A stretch of DNA of 64,000 nt from contig OY726566.1 in NCBI GenBank assembly GCA_963383645.1, forward strand, positions 99,749,802-99,813,801, given 5' to 3'. Below the pieces are notes generated by a model, which saw only the letters and a list, made by a program, of their open reading frames with translations, did not search any database and was not told where the DNA came from. The stretch is from Muscardinus avellanarius (taxonomy: Eukaryota > Chordata > Mammalia > Rodentia > Gliridae). Every line of letters starts with the position of its first letter. Within the stretch, counting starts at the first letter, position 1. Shown in pieces: positions 36,669 to 47,500 of the stretch. Made by a program: the position numbers and the translations under genes.

Positions 36669-36692
36669 AGGAAGGAAGGAAGGAAGGAAGGA

Positions 36693-36724
<32 letters not shown>

Positions 36725-39700
36725 AGAAAGAGAGAAAGAGAAAGAGAGAAAGAAGAGGGCTGAGGGTATAGTTGAGAGGTAGAATGCTTCTGGGTTCCAT
36801 CCCCAGTACAAAAAAAAATTTTTTTTTTTTGGTGGGGGGTATGAGTAGTTTTTCACATCAGCCCCTCCACTTTGACCGCTAGGGCTCCAGGGATTGAGAT
36901 TATTATTAGAGAAAAGGCATGAACCGTGTGAGGGCTGAAGGAATCCTCTGCTTGGTAGAGAATTCTCTTTTTCCCTGAGTTTAATACAAGCTGGTTTAAT
37001 ACAAACAAAAATCAGGGGAGCCCCTGCTTCAGAGGTTCTGGAGGAGCCAACCACAAGCTGCAGGCCATTGTGAAAGTGTCCCCTTGCCAGACAGGGTGGC
37101 ACACTCCTGTAATCCCAGCTACTCCTGAAGCTGAGCAGGAGGATCACAGGTTTGAGGCCAGCCTGGACAACGTAGCGAGACCTGTTCCAAAATAAAAAAT
37201 AAAAGTGGTAGAATGCTTCTGGCTGCAATCTCAAGTACTGACAAGGAAGGGAAGGAGGGAGGGAGGGTCCCTTGAGGGGCAGGTGGGCAGTCCTCTGCAC
37301 AGGTGTGGGAGGACAAAGGTTCCAGTCCAAGGAATTTCTGGGCTGTGCTATGGGAGGTTACAGACATTTTTTTTAAAACTAAACTGATGACCACTGGAGA
37401 TGGGCTTACTGTCCCAGGAAGCTGTTTTGATGGGTAGGGCTATTGGGGGCAATAGGAAGGAGATTTAAGTAATCGGGAGGGGCATCAATCTTGCAGAAGG
37501 GCAAAGGGAATAACTCTGCCATGCATAACTCTGGCAGCCGTGTTACAGCAGGGCCTGGCAGAGCCCCAGTTGTGCCTGGTGTGGCCCAGGAGAGCGGAGG
37601 AGACTGCCAGCCTCGCCTCAGCTATGCTAAGCACGGGGACGGCCTCTGGACCAGCAGAGACGTTGAAAGATGGTGGGCAGTTTCCAGGTTGAGATTTACG
37701 TTCACTGAACTCTAGCAAGCTGCTTTTCCTCTGCGTCTGTCTTCAGGGCCACAGAGTGGCTGAGCTCATCCTGCATCATGCCCGGGCCAATGAGTGCAAG
37801 GACATAGAGAGGTTCAAGGCCGAGATGGCTACGCTGGTGACCCAGGCCAGGAAGGACACCATCACTCTGGAAAAGGTGGGCAGGTGCTGTGGGTGCTCAC
37901 TGCCCCTGCTGTTGGGCAGAAGAGGTCTGCGGCCTGCGGGAGGCCCTGTGTGGGAGGGCTCTGAGGGGAGCGTTTTGGCCAGGAGGAAAGCAACCTCTTC
38001 CTGGGCCTCTCCCCAAGTCTTCCAGGAAGCACAAGGAGGCCCATGAAACCCCAGCCTGCCAGCATGGCTCCTTGTGTGGCCTACTCTGGCTGCTGCAGTA
38101 AGGGCCTCACCTTATGGGGTGTGTGGCTGATCTGGGGAGAGCTAAGCAGAGGGGAGTGGCCCAAGGCGTGCCCTCAGTTCCTGGCTCTTCTCTAGGCCTG
38201 ACCTAGAGCCTGTGCTGTCTGTTACACACAGTTCTGACATCTCGCCTGTGCCCTCCCCAGGCTCATGGCCCACAGCAGCAGGGGCGGGATGGGGAGGACA
38301 GGCACAAGGCTTGTCTTGAGGCATCTGTGAAGGAGTGGGGCTCCTTCCCGTGAAGCCCTTGCTGGACTTTGTTGGATGGTCCTGTTCCCGCCCGCTGGTG
38401 TGCATGAGTGTGTGTGGTGGGAAGGGGTGCTGAGAGGCTCCCAGATCTCTGTATCGGTGCCAGGCTCTTGTCTGTTTTGCAGCTTCATGTCTCCAGCCTT
38501 CTCTCCAGCGTCTTTAAGTTGCTCATGACTCACAAGGTGAGCCCTGTCAGAGGGAGTCTCTGGGGAGTCCTCTGGGGGAGGGGCTGAGGGCAGGGGAGGT
38601 ACCCAACAATTTTGGGGGGGTTACTGGGGATTGAACCCAAAGTGTTCTACCTCTGAGCTATACCCCTCGCCCAATTTCATCCTTTTATTTTGAAACAGGG
38701 TCTCACTAAGTTGTGGAGGGGCTTGTGATGTTGCTGAAGCTGGCTGTGAGCCTGCGCTCCTCCTGTCTCAGCCTCCCAAGCATTGGGATTACAGGTGTGT
38801 GTCTGGGCTGGTGGCCGGCCAGTCTGAAGGCATCTTCCATCACACTTCATTTGCATGGGAGTGCTGGCTGATTCGCAGGCACCGCAGGGTCTTTCCTTCC
38901 TTCCAAGCACTGGTACCCTTTATCTGTCAAGTCTGTGCATTCAGTCTCAGTGTCTGAAAAACAAGCCAGTTGTGGAAGGCTGAGACAGGAGGATCAAGAT
39001 TGGCAGCCAGCCAGCTGCTTAGCCCTCAGCAACTACTGAGATCCTATTTCAAAATAAAAAACGAAAAGGGTTGGGGTTTAGCTCAGAGGTGGAATGCCTC
39101 CAGGTTCGATCTGGGTGTGGTAGGGCATGCTTGTAATCCCAGTATTTGAGAGGCTGAGACTGGAGGATTGCAGGTTCAAGGCCAGCTTCAGCAACTTCTG
39201 GAGGTTCTCTACAACTTAGTGAGACCCTGTTTTAAAATAGAAAATAAAAGAGGGCTGGGCATATAGCTCAGAGGTAGAATGCCTCTGGGTTCAATCCCCA
39301 GTACCACAAAAAAAAGGGGAAAAAAGAAAAAGAAAAAGCCCTACAAGCAAATAAACAAACAAAAAGAAGCTGCAGACTCACAAATCAACTCTTCAACCTA
39401 CTGGAGAATTAGGAGGTTATAGTCACTGGGTAAAAAAAATGAGGGGGAAGAATAGGCTAATAAGGGGAGGAATAGCTGGGCGTGGTGGCGCACGCTTGTA
39501 ATCCCCGCGCTTGGGAGGCAGAGACAGGAGGATCGCGCAGGTTCGAAGCCAGCCGCGTGCGCTGGCTTAGGAGACCCTGTTTCCAAATAAAAATATAAAA
39601 TAGGTCTGGGAGTGTAGCCCGGAGTTAGAAGGGCTTCCAGGAACCCCAGTACCATCCAAAAAAAAAAAAAAAAAGGGAGGAATATTCATCTTTTCTGGGG

Positions 39701-40385
39701 ATGGTTTTCTGGAAATTGGGCACCATCCTTTTGCTACGTTCATGGTCCTTTCTGGTTTCCATGGCGCAGGGGAGTGGTGGGCGTGCCATTTAGCATGCAT
39801 ATGTAATTATAATGAAGTAGTGTGATGGTCATCTGAGATCCAACAGGTTTGTTTGTGTGTGTGTGTGGTGCTGGGGGTGGAACCCAGGGGCTTTTCTACC
39901 TCCAGGCTACACTCTCAGACCTATTTTACACTTTATTTGGAAACAGGTCTCACTAAGTTGCTGAGGCTGGCTTCGAACCTGTGCGATCCTCCTGTCTCAG
40001 CCTCCCAAGTACTGGGATTCCAAGTGTGCGCCACCGCACCCAGCTTGATCCAAAAGGTTTTGGCAAGCATACCTGAAGAGGAACTTCTGGCCTTCAGCCA
40101 ATCTGTTCTCTAAAATGAACAAGATTAGGTATGGTAGCTGATGTTTATGCTTGTAATCCCAGTATTTGGGAAGCTGGGGGATCATAGGCTCAAGGACATT
40201 CTCAGCAACTTAGTGAGATCCTGTCTCAAAATAAAGAATAAAAAGGGTTAGGGATGAAGCTTAGTGGTAGGATGCTCCTAGGTTCAATCCTCCTAGGTAC
40301 CAAAGCCAAAAAAAAAAAGAAAAGATAATTAAAAAGGACTGGGGGTATAGCTCAGAGGTAGAAAACCAGGGTCAATCCCTAGTAC

Positions 40386-40416
<31 letters not shown>

Positions 40417-41415
40417 ACGGTGGGTAGACATTTGGCCAGGTCACCTGGGCAGTACAAGATTAGGTCAGGGTAACATCATGGTTCACACTGATGAGGCTCG
40501 GTATTCGTGTAAGTCAGAGTAGCTCTGTCCTGAGTGGGGGCTGCCCAGGAGAGGGGCCTCTTGTTCGGGTGTCATCAGAGGCCCTAAGCACTGCCTGGCT
40601 GCTCCAGTTCTCCCACTGAGGAGGGAGAAACAGTGGACAAGGGAAAGAATGTTAGATGGAGGGGTCAAATCAGTGATGTGTACATGTATATACGCACAAG
40701 TTTTTTACCCCAATATGATGTATGAGTATAATGCACCAATAAAAAAAAAAAAGTTAGATGGATGGTAAAAGTCACAAGGGTCAGGTATGAGAGGCGAGGG
40801 TGATACAAGTCTATCAAGAGTTTTCAGTATGTGGGAGGCTGAGACAGGAGGATTGCACGTTTGTGGCCAGCCTCAGCAACTTAGTGAACCTGTTTCAAAA
40901 TAAAAAAAAAAAATACGGCTGGGTAAAATAGCTCAGGGGTGCCGGGTGTGGTAGTCCAGGCTTGTAATTCGAGCATTTGGGAGGCTGAGACAGGAGGATC
41001 GAAGTTCAAGGACAGCCTCAGCTCCTTAGTGAGGCCCTCTGCAACTCAGTGAGACCCTGTTTAAAAATAAAGAATAAAAAATAGGGCTAGGGGTGTATCT
41101 TGGAGGTAGAATGCTCCTGGGTTCCATTCCCAGTACCGCAAAACAAAACAAAAAACCTCAGGGTAGAATCTACCTGGGTTCAATCCTCAGTACCAAAACA
41201 AAAAACAACAAAAAACAAAACATACAAACAACAAAAAAAGATTTTTAAGAAAAATTGCTGTTTTTCTGTTCCAGGTAAAGCTTGAGAGCAACTTTGCTTC
41301 AACTGTGTTTGCCATCATGGTACTGGAAGGGCTCGGCCGCTCCCTGGACCCCAAGCTGGACATCCTGGAGGCAGCAAAGCCCTTCCTTCTCAAAGGACCT
41401 GCGTCCTGCCCCTGA
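28705..41415 (+). CDS. ADCK2: ADCK2, mitochondrial UbiB/COQ8-family atypical kinase-like protein (whole gene, 8 coding exons)
   Basis: The spliced reading frame joins 28705-29598, 30764-30910, 33403-33531, 34458-34553, 36274-36525, 37747-37875, 38483-38536 and 41275-41415, giving 613 codons and a stop. All seven introns are GT-AG and phase 0. Motifs seen: a hydrophobic segment at about residues 107-136, the UbiB-specific KxGQ motif (KLGQ, 147-150), GSGCVAQVYK (207-216) where a nucleotide loop is expected, the VAVK lysine (298) at the end of exon 1, the catalytic loop HADLHPGN (430-437) and DAG (480-482) in place of DFG. From family knowledge, ADCK2 is a mitochondrial protein linked to lipid metabolism and coenzyme Q; its enzymatic activity is unsettled. 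The Arg-rich N-terminus fits a mitochondrial presequence. The human protein is about 626 residues as I recall, and the shortfall appears to lie late in exon 1. The start has A at -3 and G at +4. No lesion is seen. NDUFB2 follows on the same strand, matching human 7q34. Confidence 0.96.
29599..30763 (+). other. ADCK2: ADCK2 intron 1
   Basis: Holds an ancient DNA transposon (29707-30216) split by a SINE (about 29955-30150), then an antisense SINE (about 30266-30462) preceded by a CTTT/CTTC tract (30217-30263). The remaining 280 bases before exon 2 look single-copy. Confidence 0.85.
29707..30216 (+). mobile_element. ancient DNA transposon with terminal inverted repeats, split by a SINE
   Basis: Starts AGGTTGAGTACTCCTAACC and ends GGATTAGGGATGCTATAACC, roughly inverted copies of each other. 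The interior (GACCAGAAGTGTTTTGTATT, GAGATATCTTGGGGATGGG) is a known mammal-wide repeat that I recognise but will not name. The SINE inside (about 29956-30155) has 15-base duplications at 29941-29955 and 30156-30170 with two mismatches. Confidence 0.75.
30764..30910 (+). CDS. ADCK2: ADCK2 coding exon 2 (49 codons)
   Basis: The acceptor ccacag precedes VLHPGLLSQVHMDLLLMKIG; the exon ends in MVQQ before gtaaat. Phase 0 at both ends. It encodes the helical part that follows the VAVK lysine in the UbiB fold. Confidence 0.95.
30911..33402 (+). other. ADCK2: ADCK2 intron 2
   Basis: Contains antisense SINEs at about 31117-31312 and 32318-32515, and an antisense left arm at about 32750-32870 followed by a forward ID-like half to 32950. 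Forward SINEs lie at about 31512-31697 (with a CA/A tract to 31757) and 31810-32010 (with a GAAA tract to 32066). Diverged older repeat sequence lies around 31000-31090 and 32590-32745. From 32970 to exon 3 it is GC-rich single-copy sequence with no exon recognised. Confidence 0.8.
33403..33531 (+). CDS. ADCK2: ADCK2 coding exon 3 (43 codons)
   Basis: The acceptor tctctag precedes IDLRYEAQNLEHF; the exon ends VLVETYE before gtgaga. Phase 0 at both ends. IDLRYEAQN is a well-conserved stretch of the ABC1/UbiB family. Confidence 0.95.
33532..34457 (+). other. ADCK2: ADCK2 intron 3
   Basis: Two antisense B1-dID SINEs, about 33705-33895 and 34020-34232. The second is preceded by a T-rich tract. 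The rest is unremarkable. Confidence 0.8.
34458..34553 (+). CDS. ADCK2: ADCK2 coding exon 4 (32 codons)
   Basis: The acceptor cttgaag precedes ESVPVSSYQQAGIP; the exon ends INMLLKM before gtgagc. The acceptor lacks a long pyrimidine run next to the AG but is preceded by ctgggctttctt. Phase 0. Confidence 0.93.
34554..36273 (+). other. ADCK2: ADCK2 intron 4
   Basis: Forward SINEs at about 34682-35015 and 35530-35712, a right-arm fragment 35040-35095, an antisense ID plus B1 copy at about 35205-35345, an L2 remnant (35382-35490), a TG/CG tract (about 35809-35865) and an antisense SINE (35866-36058). Confidence 0.8.
35382..35490 (+). repeat. L2 3'-end remnant
   Basis: TATTTATTGAGCACCTACTG followed by GTGCCAGGTGCTG and GTGAGCAAAACAGACA is the classic L2 end. 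Confidence 0.75.
36274..36525 (+). CDS. ADCK2: ADCK2 coding exon 5, catalytic core (84 codons)
   Basis: The acceptor ccttccag precedes IFVDNFVHADLHPGNILV. This exon holds the catalytic Asp (432), the metal-binding Asn (437) and LLDAG (478-482) at the DFG position. Between them is an insert (about 441-472) typical of ADCK2. It ends AVAMGQ before gtgaga. Confidence 0.96.
36526..37746 (+). other. ADCK2: ADCK2 intron 5
   Basis: Right-arm SINE fragments flank a long purine tract (36619-36756). A forward SINE with a shortened right arm lies at about 37090-37240. The rest, including 37380-37746, is single-copy. Confidence 0.8.
36619..36756 (+). repeat. GAAA/GGAA purine tract in ADCK2 intron 5
   Basis: About 138 uninterrupted purines between two SINE right-arm ends: a GAAA block, a GGAA block, a second GAAA block and a mixed end. 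Confidence 0.9.
37747..37875 (+). CDS. ADCK2: ADCK2 coding exon 6 (43 codons)
   Basis: The acceptor tcttcag precedes GHRVAELILHHARANEC; the exon ends ITLEK before gtgggc. Phase 0. It forms helices of the C-terminal lobe. Confidence 0.94.
37876..38482 (+). other. ADCK2: ADCK2 intron 6, no repeat seen
   Basis: About 600 bases without any SINE, which is unusual for this locus. No exon or other feature was recognised. Confidence 0.7.
38483..38536 (+). CDS. ADCK2: ADCK2 coding exon 7 (18 codons)
   Basis: A 54-base exon between ttttgcag and gtgagc, reading LHVSSLLSSVFKLLMTHK. It is too short to find without the flanking homology but keeps phase 0 on both sides. Confidence 0.93.
38537..41274 (+). 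other. ADCK2: ADCK2 intron 7
   Basis: The largest intron. Antisense SINEs at about 38608-38800 and 39865-40047. Forward SINEs or fragments at about 38960-39108, 39112-39303, 39474-39655, 40125-40300, 40335-40385, 40820-40930 and 40940-41140. A short L1-type tail with target duplications lies at 40651-40762. A homopolymer A run of about 26 bases lies at 40388-40414. Confidence 0.8.
40651..40762 (+). mobile_element. 5'-truncated L1-type tail with target duplication
   Basis: The direct repeat GTTAGATGGA at 40651-40660 and 40753-40762 bounds about 90 bases ending ATAATGCACCAATAAAA. This end is shared with 19500-19600 and the reverse strand of 47110-47400. Confidence 0.8.
41275..41415 (+). CDS. 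ADCK2: ADCK2 coding exon 8 with stop (46 codons)
   Basis: The acceptor tgttccag precedes VKLESNFASTVFA (here with Thr in place of Ile), then MVLEGLGRSLDPKLDIL, and the frame closes at tga 41413-41415. Confidence 0.95.
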   Translation, partial: VKLESNFASTVFAIMVLEGLGRSLDPKLDILEAAKPFLLKGPASCP

Positions 41416-41970
41416 CTGACTGGGTGTGCAGCGAAGGCGGCTCTCCAGGACTGTCCTGTGGCAGTGGGACACGCAGAGGCACTACTGCATTCCCTGTGAC
41501 TGTTTCAGGATGTGTGAAAAGCCTGGGGCTATTTGGGGAATTAGGCAGGTGTGGAGGCTGGGCCCGATGCCAGGGACACTATTTCAGGGAAAATGCCCTG
41601 CAAAGGGGGCATTTACACTTTCAAACTTCCTTCCCTCCTCTCCTTGTCCTTCCTCTCCCTCCTTCCTCCTCCTCTTTCTTCTTCCCTCTCTACTCCCTGG
41701 TCATGTGGGTCCTGCTGGTGGTTCCTACTCTCTGATATTTAGGTTAGAAAATGCTGTAAAATCCTGAAGATTCATGATTTCCAATTTTATTTTAATTATA
41801 TATCATTGTTGGTAAAATGTTGAAAGTACACACACAGATAACTTAGCAACTTTATAGAGGTGCTGTCACTACTAGCAAATCTCTCAAGCCACAATCTACA
41901 GTTGGGGAAATTTCACTGTGCTTCAGATGACAAATTTTAATATTTTTGCTGATATCTTGCTTAACTTTTT
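41416..41970 (+). other. ADCK2: ADCK2 3' UTR region (end not fixed)
   Basis: Single-copy sequence follows the stop up to the next antisense SINE near 41975. It includes a pyrimidine-rich stretch (41625-41700) and an AT-rich end. No AATAAA was seen, so the cleavage site is not assigned. Confidence 0.6.
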
Positions 41971-41974
41971 TTTC

Positions 41975-42463
41975 TTTCTTTTATTTTTTGGTACTAGAGA
42001 TTGAACTCAGGGGGGTTGAACCTCCAAACTGCACCCCCAGTCCTTTTTATTTTTTTGATACAGGGTTTCACTAGGTTGCTGAGAGTCTTGCTACAGTGTT
42101 GAGGCTGGCCTCAAACCTGTGATCCTCTTGTCTCAGCCTCCCAAGTAGTAGAATTACAGGCATGTGCTGCCATGCCTGACTAAGCTCTTTTTGTGTGTGG
42201 TGCCAGGGAAGCATTCTGCCATTAGCTACATCCTCAGTCCATTGCTAAAAATTTCTTTTACAAGGTAAAGCAAAACAAAACAGTAGGGCTGCGGATGTAG
42301 CCCAATAGCAGAGCATGTGCCAAGCATGTGCAAGGCTCTGGGTTCCACCTCCAGCCTAAAAAAAAAAAAAAAAACAGTAATTAATGTAACTGATAGATAG
42401 TAGCAGAATCCTTCTGCCATATTCTTAATATTTCCCTGGGCTTGAGCATTAATGTTCAGTCCG

Positions 42464-42512
<49 letters not shown>

Positions 42513-43690
42513 ACTGGGGACTGAACCCAGGGCAGTCTACCTCTGAGCTATATGCCTCAGCTATACGCCCCCCCCCCCCACTTTGTTTTTTTTTGGTGCT
42601 GGGATTTGAACCCAGGGGCTTTCTACCTCTGAGTTATATGCCCCAGTCCTATTTATTTATTTTTTTGGTGGTACTGGGGATTGAACCCAGGGGCATTCTA
42701 CCTCTGAGCACACCCCTAGCCCTATTTTTTTATTCTTTATTTTGAAACAGGGTCTCACTGAGTTGTGGAGGGCCTCACCAAGCTGAGGCTGGCCGCGAAC
42801 CTGTGATCCTCCTGTCTCAGCCTCCTGAATACTGGGATTACAAGTGTGCACCACCATGCCTGACTTGTTATTTTACTTTGAAATAAGATCTCACTAAGTT
42901 GCAGAGGGCCTCACTAAATTGCTGAGACTGACTGTGAACCTGTGATCCTCCTGTCTCAGTCTCCTAAGTACTGGGAATACAAGTGTGCGCCACCATACCC
43001 AGTTCTTCTTGGTTCTATTTTATTTTTTACTGCCCCTCTTGTCAGTCCTACCCATAAATTGTTCTCTCAAAACAAGTGTGATGTGTGGTCAGCGGACATG
43101 GAAGATGAGAGTCTGAGGTTAGCCTGCAGAGTGGATAGTAGTAAAGCTTATGTAATTGTTTTTACTTATATATTAATTATTCATTTTGTGGTACTGAAGG
43201 TTGGAATCCAGGAACCTTCTCCCTAGCCCTAGGTCCCTCTAAGTTGCTGAGGCTGATTTTGAACCTTGATCCTCCTGTCTCAGTCTTCCAAGTACGGGGA
43301 TTACAAGTGTGTGCCACACACCCAGCAATTTTTTATATTTAAATTCCAATTTTACTCAAGTACCCCACCAGATTATGTTAATGGGTTTAGAGACCACTGC
43401 TATAGACAGTGGAAAGGAAATCAAGCCCTTCTCTCTCAAAGTCCTGCTCTGACTACTGAACTGGATTGTTCCATTCTTTTTTTGTGTGGTGCTGGGTATT
43501 TAACCCAGGGTACTCTTACCACCCCAGCCTGATTTTTTATCCTTTATTTTGAAACGGAATCTCACTAAGTTGCAGAGGGCCTCACTAAGTAGCTGAGGCT
43601 CTTTGCGAACCTACAATCCTCCTGCCTCAGCCTTCCAAATGCTGGGATTACAAGCGTGCGCCACCGTGCCCCGCTTTGGATTGTTCCATT
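41975..43690 (-). repeat. antisense SINE cluster between ADCK2 and NDUFB2
   Basis: Antisense copies at about 41985-42180, 42512-42600 (after a TG run 42463-42509), 42590-42660, 42667-42862, 42865-43002, 43190-43320 and 43480-43672. A forward ID lies at 42284-42357. 43020-43185 and 43330-43470 are unassigned. Confidence 0.8.
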
Positions 43691-44149
43691 CTTTCCTTCA
43701 CCAAGATAAAGTTCTTAATGGTAGCCCAGAGAAAGCCACTGAATTGCAATACATGGGAAAGTCAGCTTTTGTCCAGAAAATAGTAGATGCCTTCCTCTAA
43801 TCCATACACTCCTTGGAAGTTTGAAGGGCAGAACAGGGGTGGTGGGGGAGATAATTCTACAGGGTCAGGGAGTCAACCCAAGGCTCTTCCCAAGGGCTTG
43901 GGCTGTTCAACAATCATGAGCTTATGTGGACTTCACTCCTGGGGCAGAGGTCACCTGTTATGTACAGAGGACACATGGAGTCCAGAAGGAAGGGTATCAG
44001 TCATATTCAATGCAGTCAAAACCCCCAATGCAGGTCTATACCTTATAAGGATCTTATTTCTCATACTGATGACTCTGAAGCCCAGGCTAAGGTTCCTTAG
44101 TCCTACCCAGACGTAGTCCGAGCGTCTGGGGTCTGGGCTTCTCAGGCGA
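43691..44149. other. single-copy sequence upstream of the NDUFB2 CpG island
   Basis: No repeat or gene recognised. Confidence 0.6.
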
Positions 44150-44472
44150 TTTTGGTCCCACTAGTCAAGTCCCACTGGTTCAGAAAGGCTGGGCTGAAGT
44201 AGGCGGCGCTCGCAGAGCTGGCGGTGCACGCAGGAACGCGCCGTCCAGCCCAGCAGGGCGGGGAGCGCGGGCTCCAGCTCCTCAGCTCGGCTGGGGCGGG
44301 CCCGGGAGAGCCGGTCGGCGAGCGCTCGGGCCGCGGGGCTCCGCCCTCCGCACACGCGGGCGACGCGGCGGCGTCACGGGGCGGGCGCGGGCGTGACGTC
44401 ACGCGGCGGGCGGGCGCGGACAGTGACGCAGGCGCGGCTGGGCGGCGAGGCCGGCGGCGCGGACGCGGGAGC
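44150..44472 (+). promoter_or_regulatory. NDUFB2: NDUFB2 promoter and CpG island
   Basis: GC- and CpG-rich sequence runs from about 44150 through exon 1 to about 44770, bounded by ordinary sequence and then a SINE. No TATA box is evident. It contains the CRE annotated separately and further CGTCA/TGACG half-sites (near 44372 and 44422). Human NDUFB2 has a divergent antisense lncRNA at this place; I cannot tell from sequence whether one exists here. Confidence 0.85.
44394..44401. promoter_or_regulatory. palindromic CRE (TGACGTCA) upstream of NDUFB2
   Basis: A perfect 8-base CREB/ATF consensus starts 79 bases upstream of the ATG. A CRE at a TATA-less promoter is typical of nuclear genes for respiratory proteins; its use here is inference. 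Confidence 0.75.
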
Positions 44473-44570
44473 ATGTCGGCGCTGACCCGGCTGGCGCCTC
44501 TGGCCCGCGGCGGAGGCCGCCTCTTCCGAGGCCGCGGCGGGCGGGCGGCTGCAGGCGGAGGAGTCCGTCA
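44473..44570 (+). CDS. NDUFB2: NDUFB2 exon 1 coding part (transit peptide)
   Basis: Reads [20 protein letters not shown] and on to VR plus two bases of the H33 codon, then the donor gtgagt. The codon is completed by the first base of exon 2. Confidence 0.95.
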
Positions 44571-47500
44571 GTGAGTGTCCCAGGGAGCCAGGTCTCCGCG
44601 GGCTCTCAGGGCCGGCGCGGGTCCGGACGCCCTCACCTTGAGGCCGGGCCGGGCGGAAGCCGCCTGCTCCGCGCGGTGCACGCTGGGACTTGTGGTCCGC
44701 CGGGCCGCCCGGGAGGCGGGGCTCGTAGGCGGGACTGGGTGCGAGGTGGAGCGTGGGCTGGTGTGGATGAAGTCAGCGGGACCCAGGAGGAGAGTGTGGA
44801 GGCGAGTGTGGGGCCTGCGCGCTGCCGGATGGGCCTGCGAGCGGAGAGAGTGCCGCTGGCCTAGGGAGACAGGTGCAGCCGCAGGAGGGAGCGCCTTGGA
44901 GGGCAGGAGTTTACCCAAGAGCCACGAGCAGGCGGCCTTAAGGCAGGACAGTACGGTTTGATTGATGTCTTATAAAAAAATGTAGCTGTCAGAGCCGAGC
45001 GTGGTGGCGCACGTTTGTAATCCCAGTACTTGGGAGGCTGACACAGGAGGATTAGGGTTCGCGGCCAGCCTCAGCTACTTATCCCGCGACTTAGACCCTG
45101 TTTCAAAATAATAAAAAATAGGGTTAGGGGTGTAGCTGGGAGGTAGAATGCTCCTGGGTTCATTACCCAGTAAACACACACACAGGGTAGCTTTCAGAAT
45201 CCCAGTGCTTGGGAGGTGAAACAGGTCTCACTAAATTGCTTAGGGGCACGCTAAATTGCTGAGGCTGGCCTTGAACCCGCACCTCTACTGGGATTACAGA
45301 TGTGTGCCATTGTGCTCAGCTATACATTTTCTTTTTGTGGTACTGGGGATGAAACCCAGCGCTGCACACATGCTGGGTTTTATATATATAGCTGTTTAAT
45401 AGGACTTAGAAAAAGCTTAAGTATGACTTTGCTATTTAAGTTAGGTTAATCTATTTAAGTTAGGTTTAATCTATATAAATATAACCCATCTGAATAAGCC
45501 AGCCATGTCCTGTATGGGCTATGTGCCCATACAGTGTCTAAATGAAAAGACAAAAATCCAGAAAACCCTACTCAAACTACTCTTTCAGGCTCTTTGTTCA
45601 GAGCTATTATTGTATTAGAAAAGAAATGTGCCAGGTGAAGTGGCTCACATCTGCAATATCTACGACTCAGGAGAGTGAAGGAGGAGGACCACAAGGCCAA
45701 CCTGGGCAATTTAGCAAGACCCTGTTTCAAAACAAAGGACTGGAGATGTAGCTCTGTGGTAAAGTAGGTTTGAATCCAGTTCATCACACAAAAATAAATT
45801 CTAAAAAAAAAAAAGGATTTGTGAGTCCTTAACCATGTGGTGGTCTTCCTTTCCTTTTTCTTTGGTGGTACTGGGGATCAGGCCCTGGAGCACTCTACCG
45901 AGCTGCACCCTCAGTCCTGTTTTATTTTTTGTTTTTGATGCATGCTGAGTCTTGCTACATGGCTGAGGCTGCCCTTGAACCTGTCTTCCTCCTGACTTCA
46001 GCCTCCAAAGTACAGGCTTGTGTCACCACGCCTACCTATTTTTATAACCTACCTATTTTTATATATTATATTAAAGGTGGACCTTTAATAAAATTTGTAA
46101 GAGAGCAGAGTATGTTAAGTTGCCTCTGAAATAGATGGCTAAGCAGAACAAAGTTAATTTTATTTTTCTGGAGAAGTTAGTTCTTTAGCCAAAAAAATTG
46201 GGGCCAGCACCCCACAATCAACACATTTCTGGTACAAAATAATGAACGTTCACTAAATGAAAACCATAAAGAGCCTCTTGTCAGTTGAGGGCAGTTTTGC
46301 ACAACACATCTGTGAGCCAGCTAAGTGGAAAACGAGTCTATCAAGGGATTGTGACCCTCTCTGATTGGGAGAAATGAGAAGTGTTCGCTTTAGTTTCGAG
46401 GTATAACTGTGTTTCGGATGACTTCCTCTGAAGGCGTCGCAAGCCGTTTTCAATTTGTCGTCTCCTAGTGCTGGCGGTGGTGTGCACATCGAGCCCCGGT
46501 ACAGGCAGTTTCCTCAGCTGACCAGATCCCAGGTGATCCAGGCTGAGTTCTTCAGCGCAACCATGTGGTTCTGGATTCTCTGGCGCTTTTGGCATGACTC
46601 GGATGCTGTCCTGGTAAGTGCAGAGCATGGTTCTTATCCTTTTTTGAGTAGGAGCAGGGAAGGTACATTATTGCCTGCCCGGCTTCCTTCCTTCCACTGG
46701 GAAATGAACCCAGGGGCATTCCACCTCTGAGCTGTACCCTCAGCCCTATTTTATTTTTTTCTGTGGTACTGGGAGTCGAACCTAGAGGCATTCTACCTTC
46801 AAGCTGTACCCCCAGCCCAATTTTATTTCTTATTTGGAAACAGGGTTTTGCTAGGTTGATGAGAGTCTTACTAGTAGCTGAGGCTGTCCTTGAACTTGTA
46901 AACTTCCTGTCTCAGCCTCCCAAGTACAGGAATTACAGGAGTATGCCACCATGCTTGGCTCATTTATTTTTTGTGGTACTGGGGATTGAACCCAAGGGGA
47001 TTCTACTTCTGAGCTACACTCCCAGCCCTCTTTTTTTTTTTTTTTTTGTGGTACCCGGGATGGAACCCAGGGGCATTCTACCTCTGAGCCCCCCCCCCAC
47101 CCTAATTTTTATTCTTTTTTAAAAATTTATTTAATTTAATTAATTTATTTTCTTTAATTTTTTTTATTGGTGCATTATATTCATACAACATATTAGGGTA
47201 AAAAACTTGTGTGTACAAACATGTGCTCATCGCTGATTTAACCCCTACCCAATTCCCACCCCATTCCCTCCCCGTCCCTCCCTCCCTTGCTTGGCTTAGT
47301 GATTGACTTCGATATGTTTAAGTACATTGTGAGCTTTAGAGATTTTCCTCTTTCCCCCCTCCTTTCTCCTCCTTTAGATTGTCTTGTTTGCTATTCTTTT
47401 TTTTTTTGAAACAGGGTCTCAATGAGTTGCAAAGGGCCTCACTAAGTAGCTGAGGCTGCATGAACTGCGATCTCCTGTCTCAGCCTCTCAAATGCTGGGA

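Noticed and set aside
44224..44472. possible N-terminal extension of NDUFB2
   Set aside because: The frame is open upstream of the ATG, but the transit peptide starts at 44473 and the known protein length is 105.
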